Below are positions 1 to 7,576 of a stretch of DNA of 64,000 nt, one piece after another. Location of the stretch: assembly GCF_002288325.1 (NCBI RefSeq), contig NZ_CP016780.1:1178001-1242000 (forward strand), in the 5' to 3' direction. Made by a program: the position numbers and the translations under genes. Numbering within the stretch: position 1 is the stretch's first letter; the number at the start of each line of letters is the position of its first letter. Below the pieces are notes generated by a model. The model was not told where the DNA came from, did not search any database, and was given only the letters and a program-made list of their open reading frames with translations. Origin of the DNA: Candidatus Planktophila lacus. GTDB taxonomy: Bacteria > Actinomycetota > Actinomycetes > Nanopelagicales > Nanopelagicaceae.

Positions 1-425
1 TAATCAATTGGCGCTGTTGAAGTAACTGTCTCGATCTGATTTAAAGTTGCACGTAGTAGGCGGATATCTTCCTTTGTCGCCTTTTCCGCTGCCCACTTTG
101 ATGCCGGAACTTCCAGAACTTCACGAGCATCAAAGAGCTCATTTAAGCCATGGGTGGTGGCCATCATCGAAGCGCGCAGTTCTTGCGCAACTATCGGTTC
201 TTGAACAAAAGTGCCTTGTCCATGCTTTATTTGAACCAGACCTTGCGCCTGCAGAATATGCAGAGCTTCGCGCAGAGATGGACGACTGACTGCTAACAAT
301 TCTGCAAGGGTTCGCTCTGATGGCAAGCGGTCGTTGGGCTTTAGATTCTGAATTTCAATTAGTTCGATTAATTGTGTGGCAATACGCGCTGCACGTTGCG
401 GAGCAAGCGGGGTTACAGCGCTCAT
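1..425 (-). CDS. GntR-family (FadR subgroup) transcriptional regulator, 3' end outside window
   Basis: Only the first 141 codons are present, and the reading frame runs off the left edge without a stop. The N-terminus (about residues 10-75) is a GntR winged helix: RLPSERTLAELLAVSRPSLREA is followed by LQAQGLV and the wing GQGTFV. From about residue 90 the HGLNELFDAREVLE segment begins an FCD effector domain, which puts it in the FadR subgroup. The ATG lies 3 nt after the stop of the permease gene, so it is the last gene of the sugar-transport operon and is probably translationally coupled. By context it likely senses the transported sugar or a catabolite and controls this operon, but the ligand is unknown. 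Confidence 0.88.
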   Translation of the reverse strand, partial: MSAVTPLAPQRAARIATQLIELIEIQNLKPNDRLPSERTLAELLAVSRPSLREALHILQAQGLVQIKHGQGTFVQEPIVAQELRASMMATTHGLNELFDAREVLEVPASKWAAEKATKEDIRLLRATLNQIETVTSTAPID

Positions 426-428
426 CAA

Positions 429-1244
429 TTAACCCTTTACCGCTCCTGCTGTAAGACCAGCGATAAATGAGCGTTGCATCATGAGGTACATGATAACCAT
501 CGGAAGTGATGCCACCATTACCGCAGTGAAGAGCATCGAGAAGCTAACAAAGTATTCGCCACGGTATGCCAACATAGCTAGTGGAAGAGTTTTCTTATCT
601 GACTCTTGAATAAGCAATAGTGGCCAGAGAAGATCGTTCCAGTTGATGACAAAGAGAAATATCGCTGTTGCACCCATCGCAGGTCGGGATAACGGTAGGG
701 CGATAGAGCGATAGATGCGAAGTGGCGATGCGCCATCTACTTCAGAAGCTTCATACATATCTCGAGATATCTCGCGAAAGAAAGCGGTCAGAATAAAAAT
801 AGAAATTGGCAGGGTTGTGGTCACATTAATGATCACTAAGCCAAAGAACGAGTTAGTCAGCCCCAAATCTCGGAAGATGTAATAGATCGGAACAAGGTTG
901 ATCTGGGCGGGAATTGCCAAGCCGAGTGCAAATAAAGTTGCCAAGACTTTTCCGGAAACTGTGATCATTCTGGCGATAGCAAATGAAGCCAGGCTGGCAA
1001 ATAGCAAGGTGAAAATTACAGATAACAGGGTTACAACCACGCTATTTCTAAAGCTGACTTCTAAATCGCTTTCACTGATCAAACGCTGGTAATTATCTAA
1101 ATTCCAGTTTTCTGGCAGAGAGAGCGGCTTGTTATAGACCTCAGAGTCGGTCTTAAAGGAGCCTAGAACAACAATAAGCGAAGGAATCAGAATTAGCGCA
1201 GCAAAGAAAGTAAGCGAGATTATTCGAGAGCTCTTAAAGATCAT
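429..1244 (-). CDS. ABC sugar transporter permease, MalG/CUT1 type
   Basis: A 271-residue inner-membrane permease with about six hydrophobic segments. The EAA loop that docks the ATPase is visible at about residues 165-190 (MYEASEVDGASPLRIYRSIALP), and the C-terminus GLTAGAVKG is the usual MalG-type ending. It pairs with the upstream MalF-type permease, whose stop lies 10 nt before this ATG. A GGGA ribosome-binding site precedes the start. The two permeases and the binding protein form a carbohydrate uptake (CUT1) importer. The ATPase is not encoded here and is probably a shared MsmK/MalK-type subunit from elsewhere. The substrate cannot be read from the sequence. Confidence 0.93.
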   Translation of the reverse strand: MIFKSSRIISLTFFAALILIPSLIVVLGSFKTDSEVYNKPLSLPENWNLDNYQRLISESDLEVSFRNSVVVTLLSVIFTLLFASLASFAIARMITVSGKVLATLFALGLAIPAQINLVPIYYIFRDLGLTNSFFGLVIINVTTTLPISIFILTAFFREISRDMYEASEVDGASPLRIYRSIALPLSRPAMGATAIFLFVINWNDLLWPLLLIQESDKKTLPLAMLAYRGEYFVSFSMLFTAVMVASLPMVIMYLMMQRSFIAGLTAGAVKG

Positions 1245-1254
1245 TTCTTATCCC

Positions 1255-2103
1255 TCACTTCTCGTATCGTCCGCTAAATGCTCGGCGTTGTAGCCAAGTT
1301 ATAAGCACCATAGTGGCCACCATAAAGATTGTCTGTGCTGCGGCGTATCCCAGGCGAAGTTCATTAAACAAAGTGAAATAAACCAAGGTGCTGAAAATAC
1401 TTGTTGAGTTATTTGGTCCCGCGGTTGAGTTTGTCATAACCATGATCAAATCGAATGCGCGGAAAGATTGAATTGTTGTGTAGGCCATAACAACCAGAGT
1501 CGTTGGCATCGCCATCGGCCAGGTAATGCTGGTGAACTGCTTCCAGCGAGATGCGCCATCAACTTCGGCAGCCTCATATAACTCTTTTGGAATCTGCTGC
1601 AAGCCGGCGATATAGACAACCATCATCTGGCCGGTGTGGAACCAGACTTGGCTAAAGGCGATTGCGTAGAGCGCGCTGCTTTCGCTGCCTAGCCAGTTAA
1701 GTGCAAAAGATGGCAATCCAATGCTGTTAAAGAATAGGTTGATCGCACCGAAATTAGGGTCGTATAAGAAGAGCCAGATCATTCCGACAGAGACAGAAGA
1801 GAGAATTGTTGGGAAGAAGTAAAGAGTGCGAAGAGCAATATTGGTTTTGGAGTTTTTAACTAAGAAGACGGCAAATATCAAAGCTAGCGCGGTTTGGAAT
1901 ATAACAACCAGGAAGGTGAACTCGAGGTTATTTCCTAAAGTTTTGTAAAAGAGATCGTCATTGGTAAGTAAATTTGTAAAGTTTCTAAAGCCCACATTTT
2001 CAGGCTCGGTGATGCCATCCCAGCGGCGTGTGGCAAATTGCAGATTTTGCAGCGCTGGATATAGATAGAAGGCAAGAAAAAGGATTAGCGCAGGAGCGCC
2101 CAT
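1255..2103 (-). CDS. ABC sugar transporter permease, MalF/CUT1 type (start uncertain)
   Basis: A 282-residue permease from the only canonical in-frame ATG. The EAA loop ELYEAAEVDGASRWKQF lies at about residues 175-195. From this ATG the protein begins directly in the first membrane helix, without the basic cytoplasmic tail usual for the family. The same frame stays open upstream and encodes TRKKRKKDALVYYV just before the ATG, a typical MalF-type N-terminus. No ATG, GTG or TTG occurs in that extension back into the binding-protein gene. A CTG at 2208 overlaps the preceding TGA as CTGA and would add 35 residues; ATT at 2205 is also possible. The true start is therefore unsettled, while function as a CUT1 permease is secure. 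Confidence 0.9.
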   Translation of the reverse strand: MGAPALILFLAFYLYPALQNLQFATRRWDGITEPENVGFRNFTNLLTNDDLFYKTLGNNLEFTFLVVIFQTALALIFAVFLVKNSKTNIALRTLYFFPTILSSVSVGMIWLFLYDPNFGAINLFFNSIGLPSFALNWLGSESSALYAIAFSQVWFHTGQMMVVYIAGLQQIPKELYEAAEVDGASRWKQFTSITWPMAMPTTLVVMAYTTIQSFRAFDLIMVMTNSTAGPNNSTSIFSTLVYFTLFNELRLGYAAAQTIFMVATMVLITWLQRRAFSGRYEK

Positions 2104-2208
2104 TACATAGTAAACAAGCGCATCTTTCTTACGCTTTTTACGGGTAGCAGAAGTACCGCTCCCACCATTGGTGGGAGCGGTACCGGTAGCTAGTTTGGTT
2201 TTAATCAG
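2103..2208 (-). other. Probable N-terminal coding extension of the MalF-type permease
   Basis: The permease frame is open through this interval and would encode a Gly/Ser/Thr-rich stretch followed by RKKRKK and DALVYYV before the annotated ATG. Basic residues followed by an aromatic-rich helix start are normal for the cytoplasmic N-terminus of MalF-type permeases. A CTG or ATT start is inferred. The alternative is a 21-codon leader frame (2103-2168) whose TAA overlaps the permease ATG as TAATG. Confidence 0.45.
2153..2183. repeat. Perfect 14-bp inverted repeat, mRNA hairpin between binding-protein and permease genes
   Basis: Arms GTACCGCTCCCACC (2153-2166) and GGTGGGAGCGGTAC (2170-2183) are exactly complementary around a 3-nt loop. 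The hairpin is GC-rich and very stable. On the transcribed strand it is not followed by a T tract, so it is not a standard intrinsic terminator. Its place just after the binding-protein stop fits a structure that protects the upstream mRNA and lowers permease expression, as known for malE-malF type junctions. Confidence 0.85.
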
Positions 2209-3653
2209 CCAGCCAATTTCTGCTTGATCTGCTTAGAGAAGTCAGGCAGAACATCGTCTGGGCTCTTGCCACCAACGATTTGAATGAGGGCATCCTGAGT
2301 CAAATCTGAAACCGAAGTGTTCAGAATCAAGAAACGTGGAGCCAACATTGTGTTCTTAGCCTGGAAGGCAGATGTATTTAGCAAGTCAACGTTTGATGAG
2401 TAATCAACATCGAGAACGTTTACGTGCTGTGTGGTTGCAGTTGCGTAAATTGCTGCAACTGGACCTGTAGCCAAGTATGAAAGGAAGGATTTAGCAATGC
2501 GCTGATCCTTCGGATTTGACTTAGCATTTACGCTTAGGTTGAAGGTGTTGTTCATAATTCCTTCAGCGACAACTTTGCCATCTGTTAGAACCATGCTCAT
2601 CAACTGCATCTTGCCGGTTAGCGCTGGGTTCAGAGTCTTGATAGATCCCATTGAGAATGTACCGGTAGGAAGAATTGGTGACTTACCTGTCGCGAACAAG
2701 TTGTAAGCAGCAGCTTCAGTAACACCTGTTGGGTTATCTGGGAAGCATCCTGCGTTACGTAGCTTGACGTAGATATCTGCAACGCCCTTGAACCAAGTTG
2801 AAGTCAGATCGATCTTTCCTGAGTTCAAATCTGCCAAGTTTTCAGATAGCGCTTCGTAATCTGCTGCAGAGTTCATCAGAGCAGAGTTTGAGATCTGCGC
2901 TGCTTGTCCACGTGTTGCTCCTGGCCATGCAAGAGGAACATATCCCTTGGCCTTGGCATCCTTACACCAGGCGACCCAACCAGTTAGGTTCTTAGGAATA
3001 TCCCACTTCTCTTTTGCCCAGAGTTCAGTGTTATAGACAGGGTTGTTAAATAGGTAGTGGTAAGGAACTGCGAGTACGCGGCCCTTTTCAACTCCTGCTG
3101 TTAGACCCTTTGATACGAGGTTGCGCTTTACGAAACGCTCGTTAGTTAGATCTGCTGGCAATCCACTCTTAACGAAATCGTTGAAGATTGAACCACGTGC
3201 TGCAGCGAATAGCGCAGCCTTTGGATTTGCAAGGATCTGCACACGTGCAGTTGCGTTGTAATCAGTTGTTGTCTTGATTACCTGAGTGATTTTTGTACCT
3301 GGGTACTTTGCTTCGTAAGCTGTAATGATTTTTTCGAAGTGAGCCTTATCTTCTGGGCGGTAGTGCCAGAATTCAATTGTTCCAGCTGGTGGTGCAATTT
3401 CCTTAATTGGTGCACCGAGGCTTGAGCTTAGGCGAACCTTCTGCCAAGTCAGCTTTCCATTTGATCCAGCCTTGCAAACAAGTGAAGTTGAACTTGTTCC
3501 GGTTGAAACACCTTCAACCTTGCAAGCCTTTCCTAAGACTTCTCCAGCTGCAAATGCCGATGGCAATGTCGAGACAGCGACTGCGAATGCAACCACAGCT
3601 ACTGCGCCAAGGCGACGTGCACTAAAGGAAGTCATTCCTTGAGTTTTCATCAT
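2205..3653 (-). CDS. Extracellular sugar-binding protein of ABC importer, with extra N-terminal Cys-pair module
   Basis: A 482-residue solute-binding protein. The ATG at 3653 is chosen because AAAGGA lies 6 nt upstream; the frame is open further upstream without support. Residues 1-36 are a signal peptide ending AFA-AG, with no lipobox cysteine. Residues about 38-72 form a small module with two cysteines (C44, C60) ending in LTWQKV. The bacterial extracellular solute-binding type 1 fold then begins around residue 91 (GTIEFWHYRPEDKAHFEKI). It lies after the isomerase-like gene and before the two permeases. The substrate is unknown; a sugar or sugar derivative is inferred. How it is held at the cell surface is unclear, because neither a lipid anchor nor a membrane anchor is evident apart from an uncleaved signal. 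Confidence 0.88.
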   Translation of the reverse strand: MMKTQGMTSFSARRLGAVAVVAFAVAVSTLPSAFAAGEVLGKACKVEGVSTGTSSTSLVCKAGSNGKLTWQKVRLSSSLGAPIKEIAPPAGTIEFWHYRPEDKAHFEKIITAYEAKYPGTKITQVIKTTTDYNATARVQILANPKAALFAAARGSIFNDFVKSGLPADLTNERFVKRNLVSKGLTAGVEKGRVLAVPYHYLFNNPVYNTELWAKEKWDIPKNLTGWVAWCKDAKAKGYVPLAWPGATRGQAAQISNSALMNSAADYEALSENLADLNSGKIDLTSTWFKGVADIYVKLRNAGCFPDNPTGVTEAAAYNLFATGKSPILPTGTFSMGSIKTLNPALTGKMQLMSMVLTDGKVVAEGIMNNTFNLSVNAKSNPKDQRIAKSFLSYLATGPVAAIYATATTQHVNVLDVDYSSNVDLLNTSAFQAKNTMLAPRFLILNTSVSDLTQDALIQIVGGKSPDDVLPDFSKQIKQKLAG

Positions 3654-3688
3654 TTGTAGTCCTTTGCTAATCGAGGGTTTTAGTTGTT

Positions 3689-5089
3689 TTACCATTCTGT
3701 GAGGGGTATCCCTAACATCTTTGCCATTTGACGAATACCCGGACGCACATCTATCCACGAGATGACTAGATGATGCGGATATCCGCCAGTGACTATTCCA
3801 TTTACTAACGCAGCAGCATCAGGTTGAGTGATAACTGTTGCGGTATTTCCTTGGAAGTGATTGGGAGCAGGGATAGATTCCCCTCGGCTCACAACCATTC
3901 GTAAACCCGTGCTGTTGCTCGGATCTACATCCCGATCAATACGGAACAGCGTTACTGGTCCGGTCTTGAGCGGAAAATTACCTGCAACGCCTAATTTGCG
4001 ATTGCAGTGTGTTGTTTGTGTGGCATTTTGTGGATCTGCAGCCAACTTTGTCGCAGCTGAACCACAGTGCCAAAGTCGAACTAAACCTTTATCTGCATCT
4101 AGATCGACGATATCTACCAAATAGTTTTCATCTGAACCAAGTGACTCGCAAACCATCATTGTTACAGCGCCCAGCACATCGCGTTCGCAGGTTGTAACTG
4201 TGCCACGATCTGAAAGGCGGCCAAGCGAAGAACAGATGCAGGCTCCCATATCGGTTGGAAATTCTGGCCAGCAACGGATTGCAATTGCATCTAGTGACTC
4301 TTCTTCGCGCCAGGTATCTAGCGCAACTTCAACTCCATAAACTTTCTTCGCTTCATCAACATTTACTGAGGAAAGTGAAGGCTGTGCTGCTACTGCGTTT
4401 GCATAGGCTAATTCACGCGCTTCTTCCTTAACTTCGGCAATTCTGCCAAATGCATCATTAATTGTTATCTGGCGAACATCAAGACCAAAATACTTATTTA
4501 TCTGTTGGGCATCAAATACGCAAGGAGTAAATCCAATTGGAGCATCTCCAACAGCGCCGATCTTTTTGCCCTTTAACCAAGCAAAAGCTTTTTCAACTTC
4601 GCCAGCGGGTGCAAATTCTCCGACTATAGATTTTGGAGCAGTTGCTTCAGGAAGTTTGCCAGCGAGCGCATCACGAATTGCACTGCGCACATTCGCTTCA
4701 TCGGCGTTTCCATGGATATGTCGAATTGATTGCCCAACATTCATCAGTGCATGTGCCGCAAGATTTACACCGCACATTGAATTTAACTTAAGTCTTTCGC
4801 CAACTTCACCAGGTTCGCGCATCGACCAACCAAGAATTGGTCCTTTAACTTTTCCGAAGAGTTCGACTGCCGGTGATGCATCTGCAAATGAGGCCATAAA
4901 TAAAATGTGAATGTCAGCCGCTGGAAGTTTTACCGCAGCGAGATCATCAACTGTCATAACTAGTTCGCTTGGCCCAACGACCGATGCACCTAGTTCCGTT
5001 AACAGTGCACGCGCGCTATCGAAATTAGCCTGGGCGCAGGTCAGATCAAAGGTAGGTCGCGCTAACGCGACGAGAGCTACAGTGCTCAA
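3689..5089 (-). CDS. L-fucose/L-arabinose isomerase-family protein
   Basis: A 466-residue cytosolic protein of the aldose-ketose isomerase fold related to FucI and AraA. Candidate metal and active-site residues are E302 in the CERD motif, D326 in LVDIVDLD, H341 in WHCG, and H439/H440 near the C-terminus (GGYPHHLV). The CWPEFP...GACICSSLG stretch (273-290) is also typical of the family. The start is TTG at 5089, chosen for the GGAGG box 4 nt upstream. The gene lies between an M24-like gene and the binding protein of a sugar importer, so it probably converts the imported sugar into a ketose. The actual substrate (a deoxy, branched or sulfonated sugar is possible) cannot be assigned. Confidence 0.82.
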   Translation of the reverse strand: MSTVALVALARPTFDLTCAQANFDSARALLTELGASVVGPSELVMTVDDLAAVKLPAADIHILFMASFADASPAVELFGKVKGPILGWSMREPGEVGERLKLNSMCGVNLAAHALMNVGQSIRHIHGNADEANVRSAIRDALAGKLPEATAPKSIVGEFAPAGEVEKAFAWLKGKKIGAVGDAPIGFTPCVFDAQQINKYFGLDVRQITINDAFGRIAEVKEEARELAYANAVAAQPSLSSVNVDEAKKVYGVEVALDTWREEESLDAIAIRCWPEFPTDMGACICSSLGRLSDRGTVTTCERDVLGAVTMMVCESLGSDENYLVDIVDLDADKGLVRLWHCGSAATKLAADPQNATQTTHCNRKLGVAGNFPLKTGPVTLFRIDRDVDPSNSTGLRMVVSRGESIPAPNHFQGNTATVITQPDAAALVNGIVTGGYPHHLVISWIDVRPGIRQMAKMLGIPLTEW

Positions 5090-5204
5090 TTTGCCTCCAG
5101 TGGTAAGACCTCTTGGTGAAGGGTGCCACTGGCGACCTAGCGAGTCAATGGGAAAGCGCGAGTTTTTCGCTTGTTATGAGACCGTTATGAGCAAGGCGAA
5201 GGGG

Positions 5205-6269
5205 TTATCTTTGAAGGATGAAGGGTCTGGTCCGACCATTGACCTCAAAAGCAGGCCAATTCGGATCGTTGGTGAGTATCTCAACCCCCGACTTGGTCGC
5301 CAAAATCGTATCTTCAGCCTTGCAGCCTTTACCCGTTGGGTTCCATGCGATCGGTTGGTTCTGCGCAATCAATCTGGCTGTTCCCTGGTTTGCTGGCCAA
5401 TCACGAGGAAGGAAGCCGGTTGGCCCACCTTGGTGATGGTTCTGCCACTCATCCTTATCGAAACCATTTAGCGGGTAAGCAGCGATCGCAGCATTTATTG
5501 GATCTGAGAAAGGCCGACCAACCACAGTGGCATCGAACATCGCCGCCTCAACTTTAAATATTGATTCGTAGCCGTTTATCTCCTCTTGAGATAACTGCCC
5601 AAAACTGACAATTCTGGTTATTGATGCGATTAGCCCCTTATGTTTTGCGCATATTGAGGCCGAGACACGGTCTCCAATTGGCGTTGAGGTCGGTAGTGGA
5701 TGGCGAAACTTGGTGACTCGCTCTTGGCCGGCAACGCCTAGAAATGCGATCTCTAAATTAGAGCGCCATAAGGAACTAGTTATTAGCGCTGCCACATCGA
5801 TTTCTCGATCGCTACTTTTTACCTCTTTCATAGCGCTTCCTAGAGCTGATGCGGCTTCCAGGCAGATCTTCTTAAAGCGTTCTACATCATCTGCAATAAG
5901 TGAGCCGCGAATAATCTCGATCTCAACGCCTAGATCAACTCTGTCACCACCAGGTTGATCAGAACCAACTTTTGCTCCTGTTGGCAATAACGGATCGCGT
6001 CCTTGTGACCACGGCACGGTTTGTACTGAAACTTCTGCAGGAAACTCTTCAGTAATTAATCGTGGCGCCTCGACAACATTTGTTATTGCAACAGCAGAAT
6101 CTTTTGTAATGATTAAATCAAAACAAGCCGCATCGATTGTTGTTGGAACATGTGCTCGTCCAGAAATGGCCCAAGCCAGATTTGGATTACGGCGAAGCAC
6201 AAATGCATCAAGCCCTTTTTCAGCCATTAAATCTCGTACTGGTTGGATCCGAAGATTAAATGCGCTCAT
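5205..6269 (-). CDS. M24 (Xaa-Pro aminopeptidase fold) protein, probably lacking peptidase activity
   Basis: A 354-residue protein with a creatinase/prolidase N-terminal domain (about 1-125) and a C-terminal pita-bread M24 domain (about 125-354). Active M24 enzymes use Asp, Asp, His, Glu and Glu to bind two metals. Here the two aspartate positions read serine or alanine (VSASICAKHKG and ASITRI, about 202-220) and the first glutamate site reads IAWNPTG. Only H279 in HHQGG and E319 in KAEDTI look retained. It is the first gene of the sugar cluster, with a -10 box TAGCAT 7 nt before the ATG. It may be a pseudoenzyme or use a different chemistry; the role is unknown. Confidence 0.8.
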   Translation of the reverse strand: MSAFNLRIQPVRDLMAEKGLDAFVLRRNPNLAWAISGRAHVPTTIDAACFDLIITKDSAVAITNVVEAPRLITEEFPAEVSVQTVPWSQGRDPLLPTGAKVGSDQPGGDRVDLGVEIEIIRGSLIADDVERFKKICLEAASALGSAMKEVKSSDREIDVAALITSSLWRSNLEIAFLGVAGQERVTKFRHPLPTSTPIGDRVSASICAKHKGLIASITRIVSFGQLSQEEINGYESIFKVEAAMFDATVVGRPFSDPINAAIAAYPLNGFDKDEWQNHHQGGPTGFLPRDWPANQGTARLIAQNQPIAWNPTGKGCKAEDTILATKSGVEILTNDPNWPAFEVNGRTRPFILQR

Positions 6270-6276
6270 GGTAAGG

Positions 6277-6282
6277 ATGCTA
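6277..6282 (-). promoter_or_regulatory. -10 box (TAGCAT) of leaderless M24-like gene
   Basis: TAGCAT on the minus strand ends 7 nt before the ATG at 6269, too close for a ribosome-binding site. Transcription is expected to begin at or next to the start codon of the sugar cluster. Confidence 0.55.
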
Positions 6283-6291
6283 CAACTTTGG

Positions 6292-6311
6292 GCTCATAAG
6301 AAAAAGTGAGC
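6292..6311. promoter_or_regulatory. Dyad GCTCA-N10-TGAGC, candidate operator or tRNA 3' hairpin
   Basis: A 5-bp inverted repeat lies 9 nt beyond the -10 box of the M24-like gene, in the position of the -35 region. It could be an operator for the cluster's GntR regulator. It also lies 15 nt after the 3' end of tRNA-Tyr and could be part of transcript termination, as a T5 run falls in its loop. Neither role is proven. Confidence 0.3.
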
Positions 6312-6325
6312 AAAATAGGCGTTAC

Positions 6326-6410
6326 TGGTGGCGGGTGAAGGATTTGAACCTTCGAAGGCAGAGCCGGGGGATTTACAGTCCCCTCCCATTGGCCGCTCGG
6401 GCAACCCGCC
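6326..6410 (-). tRNA. tRNA-Tyr (anticodon GTA), CCA encoded
   Basis: The minus strand gives a full cloverleaf. The acceptor GGCGGGT pairs with ACCCGCC, followed by discriminator A. The anticodon loop reads CTGTAAA with anticodon GTA, a long class II variable arm follows, and the T-loop reads GGTTCAAATCC. The 3' CCA is encoded (6326-6328). It decodes UAU and UAC tyrosine codons. The tRNA 3' end faces the accessory sugar cluster. Confidence 0.96.
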
Positions 6411-6470
6411 AGGGTCATTCTTTTACGGCGGGCGCAAGATTACCTCAAATATTTAGCGAGGGGTAATCGG

Positions 6471-6992
6471 CTATTTTGCCCGCTTTTTCCAGATAAAAAT
6501 CAAGATTAGTAAGCCACCAACAATCGCAGTAGCGCTAAGAATTAGATAGATAGAAAGTTTATTACCTGAAGGAGATGGTGAAGTGGTTATAGGTTCAGAT
6601 TTAATCTCTGAAGTTGTTACTGCCGATGCTTCAACTGTGAAAGTAAATTCGCCCTCAATCACATGGCCATCAGCAGCAACTGCGCGATACTCGACTCTAA
6701 ATACTCCAGTTTTGTCGCTGGTTTTTAGCGCTTTAGAAAGCGTTGGACCAGCAACTAAAACCTCACCTTGGCTTACATCATTATTGGTGGAGTCAAAAAC
6801 CTTTATTGAATTCGAATCTCCAATAGCAATCAACTCTTCTGCGAAGGTGATGTTGATTTCTGGTGGAAGCGAATTAATCACTGATTCACTCTGAGGAATT
6901 GAGTTAACTAGCACTGTGTGCGCTGGCGCTGGAGATGCCGAAAATGCAAGGAAAATGGCTCCCGCTAAAGCGATAATCTGTCGTAAGCGCAT
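6471..6992 (-). CDS. CopC-domain protein, C-terminally membrane anchored
   Basis: A 173-residue exported protein. A signal peptide (about 1-24) ends PAPA and is followed at once by HTVL, the N-terminal histidine that CopC proteins use to bind Cu(II). A second CopC signature, AVAADGHVIEGEFTFTV, lies at about residues 105-122. A Ser/Thr/Pro linker leads to a C-terminal membrane helix (about 148-168) and a basic tail WKKRAK. It probably binds copper at the outer face of the membrane. No CopD partner is adjacent. The gene is divergent from yajQ and has a well-formed TAGAAT -10 box 6 nt before the ATG. Confidence 0.88.
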   Translation of the reverse strand: MRLRQIIALAGAIFLAFSASPAPAHTVLVNSIPQSESVINSLPPEINITFAEELIAIGDSNSIKVFDSTNNDVSQGEVLVAGPTLSKALKTSDKTGVFRVEYRAVAADGHVIEGEFTFTVEASAVTTSEIKSEPITTSPSPSGNKLSIYLILSATAIVGGLLILIFIWKKRAK

Positions 6993-6998
6993 GGATCA

Positions 6999-7004
6999 AT
7001 TCTA
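6999..7004 (-). promoter_or_regulatory. -10 box (TAGAAT) of leaderless copC-like gene
   Basis: TAGAAT on the minus strand lies 6 nt upstream of the ATG at 6992. The spacing predicts a transcript starting at the start codon. Confidence 0.6.
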
Positions 7005-7087
7005 CTTCGCATAAACTTTATTAATCCTTCTAAGCGCGATAACCTAGCGCTATTCAAAGTGATCTTCACCGCTTTTAGGAGGGCCCC

Positions 7088-7576
7088 ATGGCTGATAGCA
7101 GTTTCGATGTAGTTTCAAAGATTGATCGTATGGAGCTTGATAACGCGATCAACCAGGCGATCCGCGAGATTGATACGCGCTTTGACTTTAAAAATACCGG
7201 CGCAAAAATTGAAATGGCCGGCGAAAAGATAAATATTGAAGCTGATACCGAAGAACGCGCTAAGGCAACTCTCGACGTCATCAAAGATAAAATGATTAAG
7301 CGCGGGGTTTCACTTAAGCATATTGATCCAGGCGAGCCACAACTTTCTGGAAAGATCTACAAGATCTCTTGCCCGCTTAAAGAAGGTATCTCTACAGAGA
7401 ATGCAAAGAAGATCGCTAAGTTTTTACGTGATGAGGGTCCAAAGTCAGTTAAATCTCAGATCCAAGGTGATGAACTACGCGTCACTAGTAAGAGCCGTGA
7501 CGACCTGCAAGCCACGATGGCGATGATCAAAGAAGGTAAGTGGGAGTTCGCAGTTCAATTTGTGAATTTCCGTTAA
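7088..7576 (+). CDS. yajQ: YajQ-family nucleotide-binding protein
   Basis: A 162-residue cytosolic protein matching YajQ over its whole length: it starts with [23 protein letters not shown] and contains [11 protein letters not shown] (about 34-44), with two ferredoxin-like domains. Family members bind nucleotides, including cyclic di-GMP in some Gram-negative bacteria; the function in Actinobacteria is not established. It is one of the few genes here with a strong ribosome-binding site, AGGAGGG at 7077-7083. It is followed without a gap by the rarD-like gene, so the two are probably one transcript. Confidence 0.95.
   Translation: MADSSFDVVSKIDRMELDNAINQAIREIDTRFDFKNTGAKIEMAGEKINIEADTEERAKATLDVIKDKMIKRGVSLKHIDPGEPQLSGKIYKISCPLKEGISTENAKKIAKFLRDEGPKSVKSQIQGDELRVTSKSRDDLQATMAMIKEGKWEFAVQFVNFR

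Noticed and set aside
47-289. Plus-strand open frame at the left edge
   Set aside because: It is antisense to the GntR regulator, whose minus-strand translation gives a clear winged helix and FCD start.
2103-2168. 21-codon leader frame before the permease
   Set aside because: Not listed as a gene because it has no ribosome-binding site and starts inside a hairpin; kept only as an alternative in the findings.
5097-5132. Inverted repeat CCAGTGG / CCACTGG next to the isomerase ribosome-binding site
   Set aside because: A 7-bp stem with a 22-nt loop is weak and does not include the GGAGG core; it could occur by chance.
4911-5471. 186-residue plus-strand open frame spanning the gap between the isomerase and M24-like genes
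   Set aside because: It mostly mirrors the ends of the two minus-strand genes and has no promoter or ribosome-binding site.
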